DNA of 42,121 bases, from assembly GCA_022793065.1 (NCBI GenBank), contig JAAWCE010000063.1, positions 1 to 42,121 of the forward strand. The letters are read 5' to 3'. Source of the stretch: Lachnospiraceae bacterium (lineage in GTDB: Bacteria; Bacillota; Clostridia; Lachnospirales; Lachnospiraceae). Below are positions 27,145-37,022 of the stretch, piece by piece. The notes beneath the pieces were generated by a model. The model did no database searches. It worked only from the letters and a program-made list of their open reading frames with translations, and was not told where the DNA came from. The stretch's first letter is position 1. The number at the start of each line of letters is the position of its first letter. A program made the position numbers and the translations under genes.

Positions 27145-30100
27145 ATGGCAGAAACAAAAAATGAAGCGACAAGTTATCAGCCCATGACATTTGACGCCAT
27201 AAAGATTGGTCTGGCTTCACCTGACAAGATTCGTGAGTGGTCTCATGGCGAAGTAATGAAACCTGAAACCATTAACTATAGAACATTGAAACCTGAGCGG
27301 GATGGATTGTTCTGTGAGAAAATTTTCGGCCCCAGCAAGGACTGGGAATGCCATTGCGGTAAGTATAAGAAAATCCGTTACAAGGGTGTGGTCTGCGACA
27401 GATGCGGCGTGGAAGTGACCAAGGCCAGTGTGCGTAGAGAGAGAATGGGGCATATAGAGCTTGCAGCCCCGGTTTCCCATATCTGGTATTTTAAGGGAAT
27501 TCCAAGCCGGATGGGTCTGATTCTGGATTTGTCTCCAAGGGTATTGGAAAAGGTACTTTATTTTGCATCCTATATTGTGTTGGATGCAGGTGAGACAGGG
27601 CTGGATTATAAACAGATTCTTTCCGAAAAGGAATATCAGGATGCAAGGGAAACCTATGGAAATAAGTTCCGTGTAGGCATGGGAGCCGAGGCGATTAAGG
27701 AACTATTGCAGGCGATTGATCTGGAGACGGAAGCCCAGGAGCTTAAGACAGGGCTGAAGGATTCTTCGGGGCAGAAAAGGGCGCGTATTATTAAGCGTCT
27801 GGAAGTGATAGAGGCTTTTCGAGAGTCCGGAAATAAGCCGGATTGGATGATTATGGATGTGATTCCGGTGATTCCGCCGGATATCCGTCCGATGGTTCAG
27901 TTGGACGGCGGTCGTTTTGCAACTTCCGACTTGAATGATTTGTATAGAAGAATTATTAACAGAAATAATCGTTTGAAGAGGCTTTTGGAACTGGGCGCTC
28001 CTGATATTATTGTGCGAAATGAGAAGAGGATGCTGCAGGAGGCTGTGGATGCGCTGATTGACAACGGCAGAAGGGGACGGCCTGTAACGGGACCCGGCAA
28101 CAGAGCACTGAAGTCCCTGTCCGATATGCTGAAGGGAAAATCAGGACGTTTCCGTCAGAATCTTTTGGGTAAGCGTGTGGATTATTCCGGCCGTTCCGTT
28201 ATTGTGGTGGGACCGGAGCTTAAGATTTATCAGTGTGGTCTGCCCAAAGAAATGGCCATTGAGCTGTTTAAACCTTTTGTGATGAAGGAACTGGTGGCAA
28301 AACAGATCAGTCAGAATATTAAGAATGCCAAAAAACTTGTGGATAAGATGGATACACAGGTGTGGGATGTGCTGGAAGAGGTAATCAAAGAGCATCCTGT
28401 AATGCTGAACCGTGCACCTACGCTGCACAGGCTGGGAATTCAGGCGTTTGAGCCCATATTGGTAGAAGGTAAGGCCATTAAACTGCATCCCCTGGTATGT
28501 ACGGCGTTTAATGCGGATTTCGACGGGGACCAGATGGCAGTGCATCTCCCGCTGTCCGTTGAGGCGCAGGCGGAATGTCGGTTTCTATTGCTGTCTCCCA
28601 ATAATCTTCTGAAGCCTTCCGACGGCGGCCCTGTTGCAGTGCCTTCTCAGGATATGGTGCTGGGGATTTATTATTTGACGCAGGAGAGGCCGGGGGCTAT
28701 TGGAGAAGGAAAGCATTTCAGAAGTGTAAACGAGGCAATTTTGGCCTATGAGAATAAGGCATGTACGCTACATTCCCGTATTAAGGTTCGAGTTTCTAAG
28801 AAAAACGCAGCGGGTGAAATTGTAACCGGAAATGTGGAATCTACGCTGGGACGTTTTATATTCAACGAGATTTTGCCGCAGGATCTTGGTTTTGTGGACA
28901 GAAGCGTACCGGAGAATTTCCTGAAGCCGGAGGTTGATTTCCATGTGGATAAAAAGGGATTGAAGCAAATCCTGGAGAAGGTAATCAATACCCATGGAGC
29001 ATCTAGGACGGCAGAAGTTTTAGATGATGTAAAATCTATTGGATATAAGTATTCCACAAGAGCGGCTATGACCGTTTCCATTTCCGATATGACGGTTCCG
29101 GCGAAAAAGCCTGAAATGTTGGAGGCGGCGCAGGCAACAGTGGATAAGATTTCCGCAAACTTCCGAAGGGGTCTGATTACAGAGGAAGAGAGATATCGTG
29201 CCGTGGTGGAGACCTGGAACGAAACGGATAAGGAATTGACTGAGGTATTGCTGTCAGGGTTGGATAAGTATAACAATATCTTTATGATGGCGGATTCCGG
29301 TGCCCGTGGTTCCAACCAGCAGATTAAACAGTTGGCAGGTATGCGTGGATTGATGGCAGATACCACAGGACGTACCATTGAATTGCCTATTAAGTCTAAT
29401 TTCCGTGAGGGTTTGGACGTGTTGGAGTATTTTATGTCGGCTCACGGTGCCCGTAAAGGTCTGTCCGATACAGCGCTTCGTACTGCGGACTCTGGTTATC
29501 TGACGAGGCGAATGGTAGACGTATCTCAGGAGTTGAGTATTCGTGAAGTGGATTGCTGCGAGGGCAGGACGGAGATTCCCGGTATGGTGGTCAAAGCGTT
29601 CATGGACGGGAAAGAAACCATAGAGGGGCTGAAAGACAGAATTACAGGCAGGTATTCCTGTGAGGATATTTATGATAAAGACGGCAATATGATTGTGAAG
29701 CATAATCATATGATCACCCCCAGCCGTGCGTCTAAGATTTTAAGCATAGGCGTGAATGATAAGGGCGAGCCTATAGAAGCGGTGAAAATCAGGACTATAT
29801 TGACCTGTCGTTCTCATGTGGGTATCTGTGCCAAATGTTATGGTGCCAATATGGCCACCGGCGAGGCAGTGCAGGTAGGCGAGGCAGTTGGTATTATTGC
29901 GGCGCAGTCCATCGGAGAACCGGGTACGCAGTTGACAATGAGAACTTTCCATACGGGCGGTGTGGCCGGCGATGATATTACACAGGGTCTTCCCCGTGTA
30001 GAGGAGCTTTTTGAGGCCAGGAAGCCTAAGGGGCTTGCTATTATTGCAGAATTTGGCGGTAAGGCGGAGCTGCGTGACACCAAGAAAAAGCGCGAGGTGA

Positions 30101-30951
30101 TTATCACCAATGATGAAACAGGGGAATCCAAAGCATATTTGATTCCTTACGGCTCCCGTATTAAGGTGTTGGACGGTCAGGTGCTTGAGGCCGGTGATGA
30201 ACTGACGGAAGGAAGCGTGAATCCTCATGATTTGCTGAAAATCAAAGGAATACGCGCGGTGCAGGATTATATGCTCCGAGAGGTGCAGAGGGTATATCGT
30301 CTCCAGGGCGTGGATATTGCGGATAAGCATGTTGAAGTCATTGTGCGTCAAATGCTGAAAAAAGTGCGGATTGAAACCAATGGAGATTCTGATTATCTGC
30401 CCGGAACATTAATTGATGTGCTGGATTATGAGGATATGAATGAGGCGTTACTGGCGGAGGGCAAGGAACCGGCGGACGGAAAGCAGGTGCTTTTGGGAAT
30501 TACAAAGGCGGCTTTGGCAACCAATTCCTTCCTGTCTGCGGCATCTTTCCAGGAAACCACAAAAGTATTAACCGAAGCAGCAATTAAGGGTAAAGTTGAC
30601 AATCTGATTGGCTTGAAGGAGAATGTTATCATAGGTAAGCTGATTCCTGTGGGAACAGGTATGAAGCGATATCGCACTACGAGATTGAGTACAGATGATA
30701 TAGAGATGATATCGGAAGAAGTTTCTCGTCCCGGCGCAAGTGCGGAGATGGTGCGTGCAGATAAGATGGATATGGAATCCGATGAAGATTTAACAGATGA
30801 AGCGGATATGGAGGAAGCAGAGTCTGATGAAGGCTTTGATGATGAGCTGGATTTGGATGAAGCCGAGGATGACGAAATGCAGGAAGATCCGGATGAGGAT
30901 GTTTTTGAAGAAGAGCTGGAAGCGGTTGCTGCAGCAGATATGATTGAGTAA
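27145..30951 (+). CDS. rpoC: DNA-directed RNA polymerase subunit beta'
   Basis: ATG 27145 follows GAAGGGAG, giving 1268 residues. The N-terminal zinc ribbon has Cys69, Cys71, Cys84 and Cys87. The catalytic magnesium site NADFDGD has Asp458, Asp460 and Asp462. The second zinc site includes [13 protein letters not shown], and the bridge/trigger-loop region has TMRTFHTGG. There is no large lineage insertion, as expected for Firmicutes. Residues 1206-1268 form a tail in which 35 of 63 residues are acidic and only one is basic. RpoC completes the active centre with RpoB. No terminator is evident in the 255 bases that follow. Confidence 0.98.
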   Translation: MAETKNEATSYQPMTFDAIKIGLASPDKIREWSHGEVMKPETINYRTLKPERDGLFCEKIFGPSKDWECHCGKYKKIRYKGVVCDRCGVEVTKASVRRERMGHIELAAPVSHIWYFKGIPSRMGLILDLSPRVLEKVLYFASYIVLDAGETGLDYKQILSEKEYQDARETYGNKFRVGMGAEAIKELLQAIDLETEAQELKTGLKDSSGQKRARIIKRLEVIEAFRESGNKPDWMIMDVIPVIPPDIRPMVQLDGGRFATSDLNDLYRRIINRNNRLKRLLELGAPDIIVRNEKRMLQEAVDALIDNGRRGRPVTGPGNRALKSLSDMLKGKSGRFRQNLLGKRVDYSGRSVIVVGPELKIYQCGLPKEMAIELFKPFVMKELVAKQISQNIKNAKKLVDKMDTQVWDVLEEVIKEHPVMLNRAPTLHRLGIQAFEPILVEGKAIKLHPLVCTAFNADFDGDQMAVHLPLSVEAQAECRFLLLSPNNLLKPSDGGPVAVPSQDMVLGIYYLTQERPGAIGEGKHFRSVNEAILAYENKACTLHSRIKVRVSKKNAAGEIVTGNVESTLGRFIFNEILPQDLGFVDRSVPENFLKPEVDFHVDKKGLKQILEKVINTHGASRTAEVLDDVKSIGYKYSTRAAMTVSISDMTVPAKKPEMLEAAQATVDKISANFRRGLITEEERYRAVVETWNETDKELTEVLLSGLDKYNNIFMMADSGARGSNQQIKQLAGMRGLMADTTGRTIELPIKSNFREGLDVLEYFMSAHGARKGLSDTALRTADSGYLTRRMVDVSQELSIREVDCCEGRTEIPGMVVKAFMDGKETIEGLKDRITGRYSCEDIYDKDGNMIVKHNHMITPSRASKILSIGVNDKGEPIEAVKIRTILTCRSHVGICAKCYGANMATGEAVQVGEAVGIIAAQSIGEPGTQLTMRTFHTGGVAGDDITQGLPRVEELFEARKPKGLAIIAEFGGKAELRDTKKKREVIITNDETGESKAYLIPYGSRIKVLDGQVLEAGDELTEGSVNPHDLLKIKGIRAVQDYMLREVQRVYRLQGVDIADKHVEVIVRQMLKKVRIETNGDSDYLPGTLIDVLDYEDMNEALLAEGKEPADGKQVLLGITKAALATNSFLSAASFQETTKVLTEAAIKGKVDNLIGLKENVIIGKLIPVGTGMKRYRTTRLSTDDIEMISEEVSRPGASAEMVRADKMDMESDEDLTDEADMEEAESDEGFDDELDLDEAEDDEMQEDPDEDVFEEELEAVAAADMIE

Positions 30952-31206
30952 GCCGTAAAGTGGAACGATGATGTGCGGGCATTGTACTGTGGGAATAAAT
31001 CATTGTTCACTGGGATGGCGGACGAAAGGAATCAGGGCGTGTCTGAAAATTTATTTCCGAAAAGTGTGCGGCGTGCGGCTTATGGAAGTGTGTTTTTGGG
31101 CACGCTCTCCTTGTAAGGGCAGATTGGCGAGGGTTGGGTATTGGCGGAATAATTTATGTAAGAAAGGATAAGGGCAAGCATTGGGCTTGAGCGTTGGTGT
31201 CAAAAT

Positions 31207-32439
31207 ATGAAAATAGTGGTAGCGGGCGTGGGCGGCTATGTGGGGTTGGCAAATGCTATATTGTTGTCACAGCATAATGAAGTAATTGGGGTGGATATCA
31301 TACCGGAAAAGGTTGATATGATTAACCGCAGAGAGTCTCCGATTCAGGATAAGGAAATTATGGAGTATTTTGCAGAAAAGGAACTGAATCTGAAGGCGGT
31401 TGTGGACGGAGAGGATGCCTATGCACGGGCAGAATTGGTGATAATTGCCACACAGACGAATTATGACCCGAAATTGAACTTTTTCGATACCGGTTCCGTA
31501 GAGGCGGTGATTGAAGCGGTTCGCAAAGTAAATCCTCAGGTGTATATGGTAATAAAGAGTACAATTCCCGTGGGTTACATTGAGAAAATAAGTGAAAAAT
31601 ACCATACGGACAGAATTCTTTTTTCACCGGAATTTTTAAGGGAAGGTCATGCGTTGTATGACAATTTATATCCTACAAGAATTATTGTTGGAGCGAAGCA
31701 AGACAATAGTGAAATGGTTGAGATGGCGAAGAGGTTTATTGAATTATTAAAGGAAGGTGCTATTAAGGAGGAAATTCCCAGCCTTATCATGGAACCGGCG
31801 GAAGCGGAGGCGGTAAAACTTTTTGCGAATACTTATCTGGCGCTCAGGGTAAGCTTTTTTAATGAACTGGATACCTATGCGGAAATGCGGGGATTGAATA
31901 CCAGAAATATCATTGAGGGGATTGGCTATGACCCCAGAATAGGTTCCCATTATAATAATCCCTCGTTTGGCTATGGGGGATATTGTCTGCCCAAAGATAC
32001 CAAACAGCTTTTGGCAAATTATACGAATGTGCCGGAAAATATTATTCATGCGGTTGTGGACGCCAACAGCACTCGGAAGGATTATATTGCGGAGCGGATT
32101 CTGGAAAAGGCTGGTTATTACGAAGGGAACGGAGGCAGGGGAGGTATTTCGGGCAAACCTGTGGTAATAGGAATTTATCGTCTGATTATGAAGAATGGTT
32201 CGGATAATTTTAGACAGTCCAGTATCCAGGGGGTAATGAAACGGCTGAAGGCAAAAGGGGCTGAAGTGGTATTGTATGAGCCGTCTTTGAAGCAGGAGGA
32301 ATTTTTCGGCAGTAGGGTGATACGGGAGCTGGAGGAATTTAAGAGAGTATCTAAAGTGATTGTGGCAAACCGTTATCATGATGACTTAAAAGATATACTG
32401 GACAAGGTTTATTCAAGGGATTTGTATTTCAGAGATTGA
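31207..32439 (+). CDS. ugd: UDP-glucose 6-dehydrogenase
   Basis: The 410-residue protein oxidises UDP-glucose to UDP-glucuronate with two NAD per turn, supplying polysaccharide synthesis in the cytoplasm. The N-terminal Rossmann fold begins [16 protein letters not shown]. The catalytic Cys260 lies in [13 protein letters not shown], and the Lys of the [20 protein letters not shown] helix is present. It resembles the shorter enterobacterial-type Ugd rather than the longer TuaD type. The glycine loop appears one Gly longer than the usual GxGYVGL. The start ATG 31207 has no strong ribosome-binding site. It is followed 53 bases later by a rhamnose-pathway gene, suggesting a small sugar-nucleotide unit between rpoC and blaI. 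Confidence 0.92.
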   Translation: MKIVVAGVGGYVGLANAILLSQHNEVIGVDIIPEKVDMINRRESPIQDKEIMEYFAEKELNLKAVVDGEDAYARAELVIIATQTNYDPKLNFFDTGSVEAVIEAVRKVNPQVYMVIKSTIPVGYIEKISEKYHTDRILFSPEFLREGHALYDNLYPTRIIVGAKQDNSEMVEMAKRFIELLKEGAIKEEIPSLIMEPAEAEAVKLFANTYLALRVSFFNELDTYAEMRGLNTRNIIEGIGYDPRIGSHYNNPSFGYGGYCLPKDTKQLLANYTNVPENIIHAVVDANSTRKDYIAERILEKAGYYEGNGGRGGISGKPVVIGIYRLIMKNGSDNFRQSSIQGVMKRLKAKGAEVVLYEPSLKQEEFFGSRVIRELEEFKRVSKVIVANRYHDDLKDILDKVYSRDLYFRD

Positions 32440-32492
32440 GTGTTTATTCGGAGAACAAGATTGATTGAATATGAAAGAAAGGACAGTGTGTT

Positions 32493-33359
32493 ATGAAGGT
32501 ACTTGTGACAGGCGTAAAAGGGCAGTTAGGGCATGACGTGGTGAATGAATTGACCGGGCGCGGTATTGAGGCTGTGGGAGTGGACATTGATGAAATGGAT
32601 ATTACGGATGAAGAGAGTGTAAATCGCGTCGTTCGTAAGGAAGGGCCGGACGCAGTGATTCATTGTGCGGCGTATACCGCAGTGGATGCCGCGGAGGAGA
32701 ATGAGGCGGTTTGCAGGAGGGTAAATGCGGAAGGTCCAAGAAATATTGCAAAGGTCTGTAAGGAATTGGATATTAAAATGTTGCAAGTAAGTACGGATTA
32801 TGTGTTTAGCGGGGAGGGGGAACATTTTTGGAAGCCGGAGGATGTTTGTGAGCCTCAGAGTGTCTATGGGCGCACAAAATATGAAGGTGAACTTGCGGTC
32901 AGAGAGATTTTGGACAAGTATTTTATTGTACGGATTGCATGGGTATTTGGAATAAACGGTAAAAATTTTGTCAAAACCATGTTGAATTTATCTGAAAAAA
33001 ATCAAACAATCAGGGTGGTGAATGATCAATTTGGTTCGCCTACGTACACCTATGATTTGGCAAAGCTTTTGGCGGACATGGTGGAGACGGAAAAGTATGG
33101 AATTTATCATGCTACAAATGAGGGAACCTGTTCCTGGTATGAGTTTGCCTGTGCCATATTCAAAGAGGCTGGAATTGATGTGGAGGTTGTACCTGTAAGC
33201 AGTGAGGAATATGCGGCTAAGGCAAAACGTCCGGCAAACAGTCGGATGGAGAATAATAAACTGACAGAAAACGGTTTTGCACTTCTTCCGCCCTGGCAGG
33301 ATGCGCTTCATAGGTATGTTGGACTGTTAAGAGAGCAGAAATTTGCCGGAATGGAGTGA
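32493..33359 (+). CDS. rfbD: dTDP-4-dehydrorhamnose reductase (RmlD/RfbD)
   Basis: The 288-residue short-chain dehydrogenase-type enzyme makes the last step to dTDP-L-rhamnose. It begins with the NAD(P)-binding motif TGVKGQLG (residues 6-13) and has the catalytic Tyr125-x3-Lys129 pair (YGRTK). Further family segments are CAAYTAVDAAE, VSTDYVFSG, and NDQFGSPTYTYDLA. The start ATG 32493 follows AGAAAGGACAG. The other dTDP-rhamnose genes (rmlABC) are not in the window, so the gene is split from its pathway. It probably shares a transcript with ugd and ends at the hairpin at 33546. Confidence 0.95.
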   Translation: MKVLVTGVKGQLGHDVVNELTGRGIEAVGVDIDEMDITDEESVNRVVRKEGPDAVIHCAAYTAVDAAEENEAVCRRVNAEGPRNIAKVCKELDIKMLQVSTDYVFSGEGEHFWKPEDVCEPQSVYGRTKYEGELAVREILDKYFIVRIAWVFGINGKNFVKTMLNLSEKNQTIRVVNDQFGSPTYTYDLAKLLADMVETEKYGIYHATNEGTCSWYEFACAIFKEAGIDVEVVPVSSEEYAAKAKRPANSRMENNKLTENGFALLPPWQDALHRYVGLLREQKFAGME

Positions 33360-33396
33360 GATGAAAATAAAGAGTTGACAGTAGAGATCACGGACT

Positions 33397-33431
33397 CATT
33401 GGGCTGTTTCGGATGAAGAATCAGCCCAATG
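33397..33431. repeat. 10-bp inverted repeat after rfbD
   Basis: CATTGGGCTG (33397-33406) and CAGCCCAATG (33422-33431) form a perfect stem with a 15-base loop, but no T-run follows. It may slow or process the transcript; the terminator-like hairpin lies about 115 bases further on. Confidence 0.6.
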
Positions 33432-33545
33432 TGATACATTCGCATAACCGGAAACGGGTGTGAATGAACCATTGATAACTATGGTAATATATGAATGAAA
33501 TAATTCTAATAAATAGATTCAGGCTTGTGGGACTGATAGAAAGAG

Positions 33546-33585
33546 AAACGACTGTATCATGATGATATGGTCGTTTATTTTAATT
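33546..33585 (+). terminator. Probable terminator of ugd-rfbD
   Basis: AAACGAC (33546-33552) pairs with GTCGTTT (33570-33576), with further pairing inside, and is followed by a T-rich stretch (TATTTTAATTTT). It lies in the 579-base gap between rfbD and the BlaI-like gene. Confidence 0.65.
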
Positions 33586-33654
33586 TTGGGGAAGCTGCAT
33601 ATGGCAAAGGAGACAATATCACAAGCAAAAAAGTATTTTCATAAGAAATAACAA

Positions 33655-33695
33655 TATCAAAAGTAAAAAACAATGTCATAAGTAAAAAACAATGA
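33655..33695. repeat. Short A-rich direct repeats upstream of the BlaI-type promoter
   Basis: The word AAGTAAAAAACAATG occurs twice in succession here, about 20 bases apart, and a looser third copy lies before it. The A-tracts just upstream of the -35 element could act as an UP element or an intrinsically bent region. No gene is seen. Confidence 0.4.
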
Positions 33696-33705
33696 AAGAA
33701 ATAGG

Positions 33706-33756
33706 TTGACAATTTAGTCTACAATTGGTAGAATAAAGAGGTCTACTAATAGTAGA
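33706..33756 (+). promoter_or_regulatory. BlaI-type promoter with two operator dyads
   Basis: TTGACA (33706-33711) and TAGAAT (33729-33734) are separated by 17 bases. Two perfect dyads of the form TCTAC-N5-GTAGA lie at 33718-33732, covering the spacer and -10, and at 33742-33756, covering the start region. Their centres are 24 bp apart. BlaI/MecI repressors bind paired dyads with a TAC...GTA core over their own promoters, so these are very likely the autoregulatory sites. About 180 bases of leader follow before the repressor gene. Confidence 0.85.
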
Positions 33757-33938
33757 ACACATATATTTTTCAGGGTGAATGAAAAGTCCAGCTAAGAAAT
33801 GTCAAGAGAAAATTTAAAAACAGTCTCGGAACGAAGGCGCCCGGAAGGAAATTTAAGCTGCAAACATTGCAGATGAAATTTTCTTCCCCTAAAGGGGCGC
33901 TGTAGTGTAGAGACGGAACTGGAATAGGAGGTGGACAA
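33757..33938 (+). other. Structured leader before the BlaI-like gene
   Basis: This transcribed leader contains a possible 12-codon frame (ATG 33779, MKSPAKKCQEKI) with a weak ribosome-binding site. CCCC-TAAA-GGGG (33886-33897) forms a short stem, and GCGCCC/GGGCGC (33838-33843 and 33895-33900) could pair across it. None of these is strong enough to name as a known regulatory RNA. Confidence 0.3.
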
Positions 33939-34295
33939 GTGGAATATAAATTAGGTGAAATTGAAATGAAATTTGCGGAGCTGATATGGAACAATGAACC
34001 TTTGGCTTCAGGGGAACTGGCAAAACTCTGTGACAAGGAACTGCACTGGAAGAAGTCTACCACATATACAATTTTGCGAAGATTGTGCGACAGAGGATTG
34101 TTCAGGAATGAGGGAGGCATAGTGACGTCGTTGGTGACAAAGGAGGAATTTCTGGCGAAACAGAGCGAGCAGTTTGTGGAGAATACGTTTCAGGGTTCCC
34201 TTCCTAGATTTTTGGCGGCGTTTACATCAGAAAGAAAGCTTTCTGACAGAGAGGTGGAAGAACTGAAAAAGATTATTGAGGAGAATAGGGGGTGA
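33939..34295 (+). CDS. BlaI/MecI-family transcriptional repressor
   Basis: The 118-residue protein starts at GTG 33939, six bases after AGGAGG. The N-terminal winged helix includes LGEIEMKFAELIWN, SGELAKL and the recognition helix KKSTTYTILRRLCDRGL, diagnostic of the family. The helical C-terminus mediates dimerisation and carries the region that the partner protease would cleave. These repressors hold their own operon off until the membrane protease signals. The paired dyads in the promoter and the M56 receptor gene five bases downstream fit that circuit. No beta-lactamase or PBP2a gene is present, so the regulon probably differs from resistance. Confidence 0.93.
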   Translation: MEYKLGEIEMKFAELIWNNEPLASGELAKLCDKELHWKKSTTYTILRRLCDRGLFRNEGGIVTSLVTKEEFLAKQSEQFVENTFQGSLPRFLAAFTSERKLSDREVEELKKIIEENRG

Positions 34296-34300
34296 CATAG

Positions 34301-36757
34301 GTGGGGGTGTATAGATCTTTGTTTTCAATGGTATTAAATATGAGTATGACGGGCGGAATTGTGATTGCGTCAGTGATGTTTGTAAGACTCTTATTGCGGC
34401 GCATGCCTGGCAAGTTCAAATATCTTTTGTGGGGAGTAGTATTGATGCGGCTATTGTGTCCGTTCTCATTTTCTTCGGTATGTTCCGTATTTCAAATGAT
34501 GAATGTGCCGGTGAGCGAACAGGGCAGTATAGAGTATATTCCCCTGCCTGATACACAAATGATGTCAGACCTTTCCAATCTTGGAATGATATCCGCAAAA
34601 GGGGACAAGGAGTATGATAATGATATGGAAGCGGTGGACTCTGTTACCATATCTTCAGGGGAGGAAAAAAGAGAACAGGAACACTTTGTATGGGAATTGG
34701 GAGATATTTTCGGGATAGTCTGGTTGTTGGGGGTGGTGGTTTTATGGATTTATGGTTTTACCAGTATTATTTTTCTCAAAAGGCAGTTGATAGGGGCAGT
34801 GAGAGAAGAGAAGAATATTTATCTGTGCGACTATATTGAAACAGCTTTTGTATTGGGTGCATTTTGGCCGAGAATTTATCTTCCGACCAAATTAAAGGGA
34901 GTGGAACGGGATTATATTCTGCTTCATGAGAAGACTCATATCAGAAGAGGCGACCACGTTTTCCGGCTATTGGCATTTCTGGCGCTTTCTATACATTGGT
35001 TTAATCCTCTTGTCTGGTGCGCGTTTCGTTTGTCGGAGAGAGATATGGAAATGTCCTGTGACGAGGCTGTTATGCGGAAAATGGGGATGGATTTGAGGGT
35101 GGCTTATTCCGCGTCCCTTTTGAATATGGCAAGCGGCAGACAGGTTTTTGCAAGAGTACCTTTGGGGTTTGGGGAAGGAAATGTGAAATGTCGAATTAAG
35201 AATATATTGAGATATCGAAAGACGGCCACATGGGTTACGGTTCCTATTTTGATAGTGGTGGTTTTGGTGTTTTTGGTACTTGGCAGCAATCCGGCTCAGT
35301 TCAGCGGAGAAGGGGTGGATGGTGAAATAGAAGATTCGCAAAAAGAGGGCGGAGCATCTGAGTTTCAATATCTGAGTGAAAGAGAAGAGGCAGGAGAAGA
35401 AAATGGCTTTGGAATATTGCAGGAGAGCGGGGAGCGTGGAGATGCAAGTTCACCGGAAATGCAACAGATTCTCATAACAAGACCGACCATAACGGATGAG
35501 ACCATATATGGAGTGGATGCTCCCAAGTTGGATTATGTAGATAATAATACTCTGATATTTCATGGAAATTTCGGACTTTTTGTGTATGACAGGTCAGGAG
35601 GCCGAGGTTTTACAGGCGCCATAGATTTGAATGTCATTGGGTGTGGCGCAACGCAAGGTGACGCATATTGTGAAGTTAAAGTCTCAAAAGATGGGCGGAT
35701 GGTATACCTTCATCCTCTTAATATAGAAGATATGTATGTATATGATGTGCTCGGCAATACCCTTGCCATGACAAAATACAATGCGGCACAGGTGGAGATG
35801 TTTGACAAACTGGTCGCTACAAGAGAATGTATTGATTCTAAATATTTCAATGGTGAGGTATCAGAGTTCTGCGTCCAGGACCAGGATGGAGAATATCTTT
35901 ATCTGGAATGTAGGGGGGATGGGCTGGTAAATGATTTATATTTGGTAAGTCGGGAAAATGATATGGAAACCGGATTCACCAAATTGTTTGCATCATATAA
36001 CGAAGAAAGTCAGGAGACATCTGATTTTGGGTATATGGATTATACGGGGTATCTGGATGAATGTCTTGCGTGGTTTTCTCATGAACGGTTTCAAAATCAG
36101 GATTATGACGGCGATGGTCTTACGGATCGGGTGTACAGGATATGCGGAGAAAACAGCGACGGCAAGTATCGGATTGAATTTGGAAATGGAGATGTAATTG
36201 AGACAGATTGGATGGGAGCGGGAGTACCGTATGTTCAGACTTTGGACCTTAACGGGGATGGAAATCAGGAAATTTTGGTGCAAATGTCTTTTGAAACCAG
36301 TACGAATCCACGTGCTTTTGGAGCAATGGCCCTGTTTGAGAAGAAAAACGGAAGCTATGCGTTATTGCTGCCGCCGGAGGAATTGCGTTTGTGGACAGAA
36401 GACAATGGGATCTCTTTGCCGGGAGAATTTCAAATTTCAACGCCGGGCATCGTGTTAGTATATGAAGTTTTGGATGAAGCAAAGATGGGCGTAAGGGTAA
36501 AGGGGTTGGAAAATTGGATAAATAAAGAAGCAGCTATGGATCGGGAGACAGAGGGATCTTTTTCAGAGTTTTATACCGGAATGGAACGTCCTTCCATATG
36601 TTATGAGACGGTTGTTGTGGCGCAGGGAAACAGAGACCTTTTGGAATATCACTTTGAAGTATTTAACAAATGGTATATGGATGAAATTGTTGTGACAGCG
36701 GAATATGAAAACGGGGACTTGAGAATTGCTGACTGCAGATATGTGAGTGGGGATTGA
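34301..36757 (+). CDS. BlaR1/MecR1-like M56 metalloprotease receptor with non-PBP ectodomain
   Basis: GTG 34301 follows AGGGGGTG by six bases and lies five bases after the repressor stop codon. Residues 1-325 form the M56 unit: membrane helices near 15-33, 40-60, 140-160 and 305-325, and the zinc motif HEKTH (His209-His213) on the cytoplasmic side, with FNPLVWCAFRLSERDMEMSCDEAV following as in BlaR1. The remaining about 490 residues lie outside the cell. They contain no serine transpeptidase motif that I can see, but instead a strand-rich region and two calcium-loop-like motifs, DYDGDGLTD (601-609) and DLNGDGNQE (649-657), like those in FG-GAP or EF-hand-like repeats. The receptor probably senses something other than a beta-lactam and cleaves the BlaI-like repressor. 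Confidence 0.88.
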   Translation: MGVYRSLFSMVLNMSMTGGIVIASVMFVRLLLRRMPGKFKYLLWGVVLMRLLCPFSFSSVCSVFQMMNVPVSEQGSIEYIPLPDTQMMSDLSNLGMISAKGDKEYDNDMEAVDSVTISSGEEKREQEHFVWELGDIFGIVWLLGVVVLWIYGFTSIIFLKRQLIGAVREEKNIYLCDYIETAFVLGAFWPRIYLPTKLKGVERDYILLHEKTHIRRGDHVFRLLAFLALSIHWFNPLVWCAFRLSERDMEMSCDEAVMRKMGMDLRVAYSASLLNMASGRQVFARVPLGFGEGNVKCRIKNILRYRKTATWVTVPILIVVVLVFLVLGSNPAQFSGEGVDGEIEDSQKEGGASEFQYLSEREEAGEENGFGILQESGERGDASSPEMQQILITRPTITDETIYGVDAPKLDYVDNNTLIFHGNFGLFVYDRSGGRGFTGAIDLNVIGCGATQGDAYCEVKVSKDGRMVYLHPLNIEDMYVYDVLGNTLAMTKYNAAQVEMFDKLVATRECIDSKYFNGEVSEFCVQDQDGEYLYLECRGDGLVNDLYLVSRENDMETGFTKLFASYNEESQETSDFGYMDYTGYLDECLAWFSHERFQNQDYDGDGLTDRVYRICGENSDGKYRIEFGNGDVIETDWMGAGVPYVQTLDLNGDGNQEILVQMSFETSTNPRAFGAMALFEKKNGSYALLLPPEELRLWTEDNGISLPGEFQISTPGIVLVYEVLDEAKMGVRVKGLENWINKEAAMDRETEGSFSEFYTGMERPSICYETVVVAQGNRDLLEYHFEVFNKWYMDEIVVTAEYENGDLRIADCRYVSGD

Positions 36758-36780
36758 CGGCAGAAATTCATAAGATTCGT

Positions 36781-36829
36781 ACATCCCATGCTGGGAAAGC
36801 AAGAAGGCTTTGGGGCATGGGATGTAATT
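36781..36829 (+). terminator. Intrinsic terminator after the M56 receptor gene
   Basis: ACATCCCATGC (36781-36791) pairs perfectly with its complement (36815-36825), and an inner AAAGC/GCTTT stem is possible. The hairpin ends in AATTTT, a short T-run. Confidence 0.7.
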
Positions 36830-36893
36830 TTCAGGATTAATTTTGTGATAAGCTCAAAAAAGTTGAAATTTCGTATAAAAATATAAAAAAATG

Positions 36894-36922
36894 TTGACAG
36901 CACATTTGTAAGCGGCTATAAT
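36894..36922 (+). promoter_or_regulatory. Consensus sigma-A promoter of the rpsL-rpsG-fusA operon
   Basis: TTGACA (36894-36899) and TATAAT (36917-36922) match consensus at all positions with 17-base spacing. An A/T-rich stretch precedes the -35 element. rpsL begins about 100 bases downstream. Confidence 0.92.
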
Positions 36923-37022
36923 GATATAGCGTGCGTATGGATGTGTTTTTTGCATATCGTTTTTATAGTTCATAAGCGCACGGCAGATGATGAAATTATG
37001 ATTTAGGAAGAGGTGAAACAGA

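Noticed and set aside
30426..31010. 194-codon Ser-rich minus-strand frame
   Set aside because: It is the antisense of the acidic GAT/GAA-rich rpoC tail, which explains the Ser-rich translation. There is no ribosome-binding site or promoter.
30952..31206. Possible insertion sequence end (GGGCGTGTCTGAAA) after rpoC
   Set aside because: No matching inverted end, target duplication or transposase frame is visible, so it cannot be supported.
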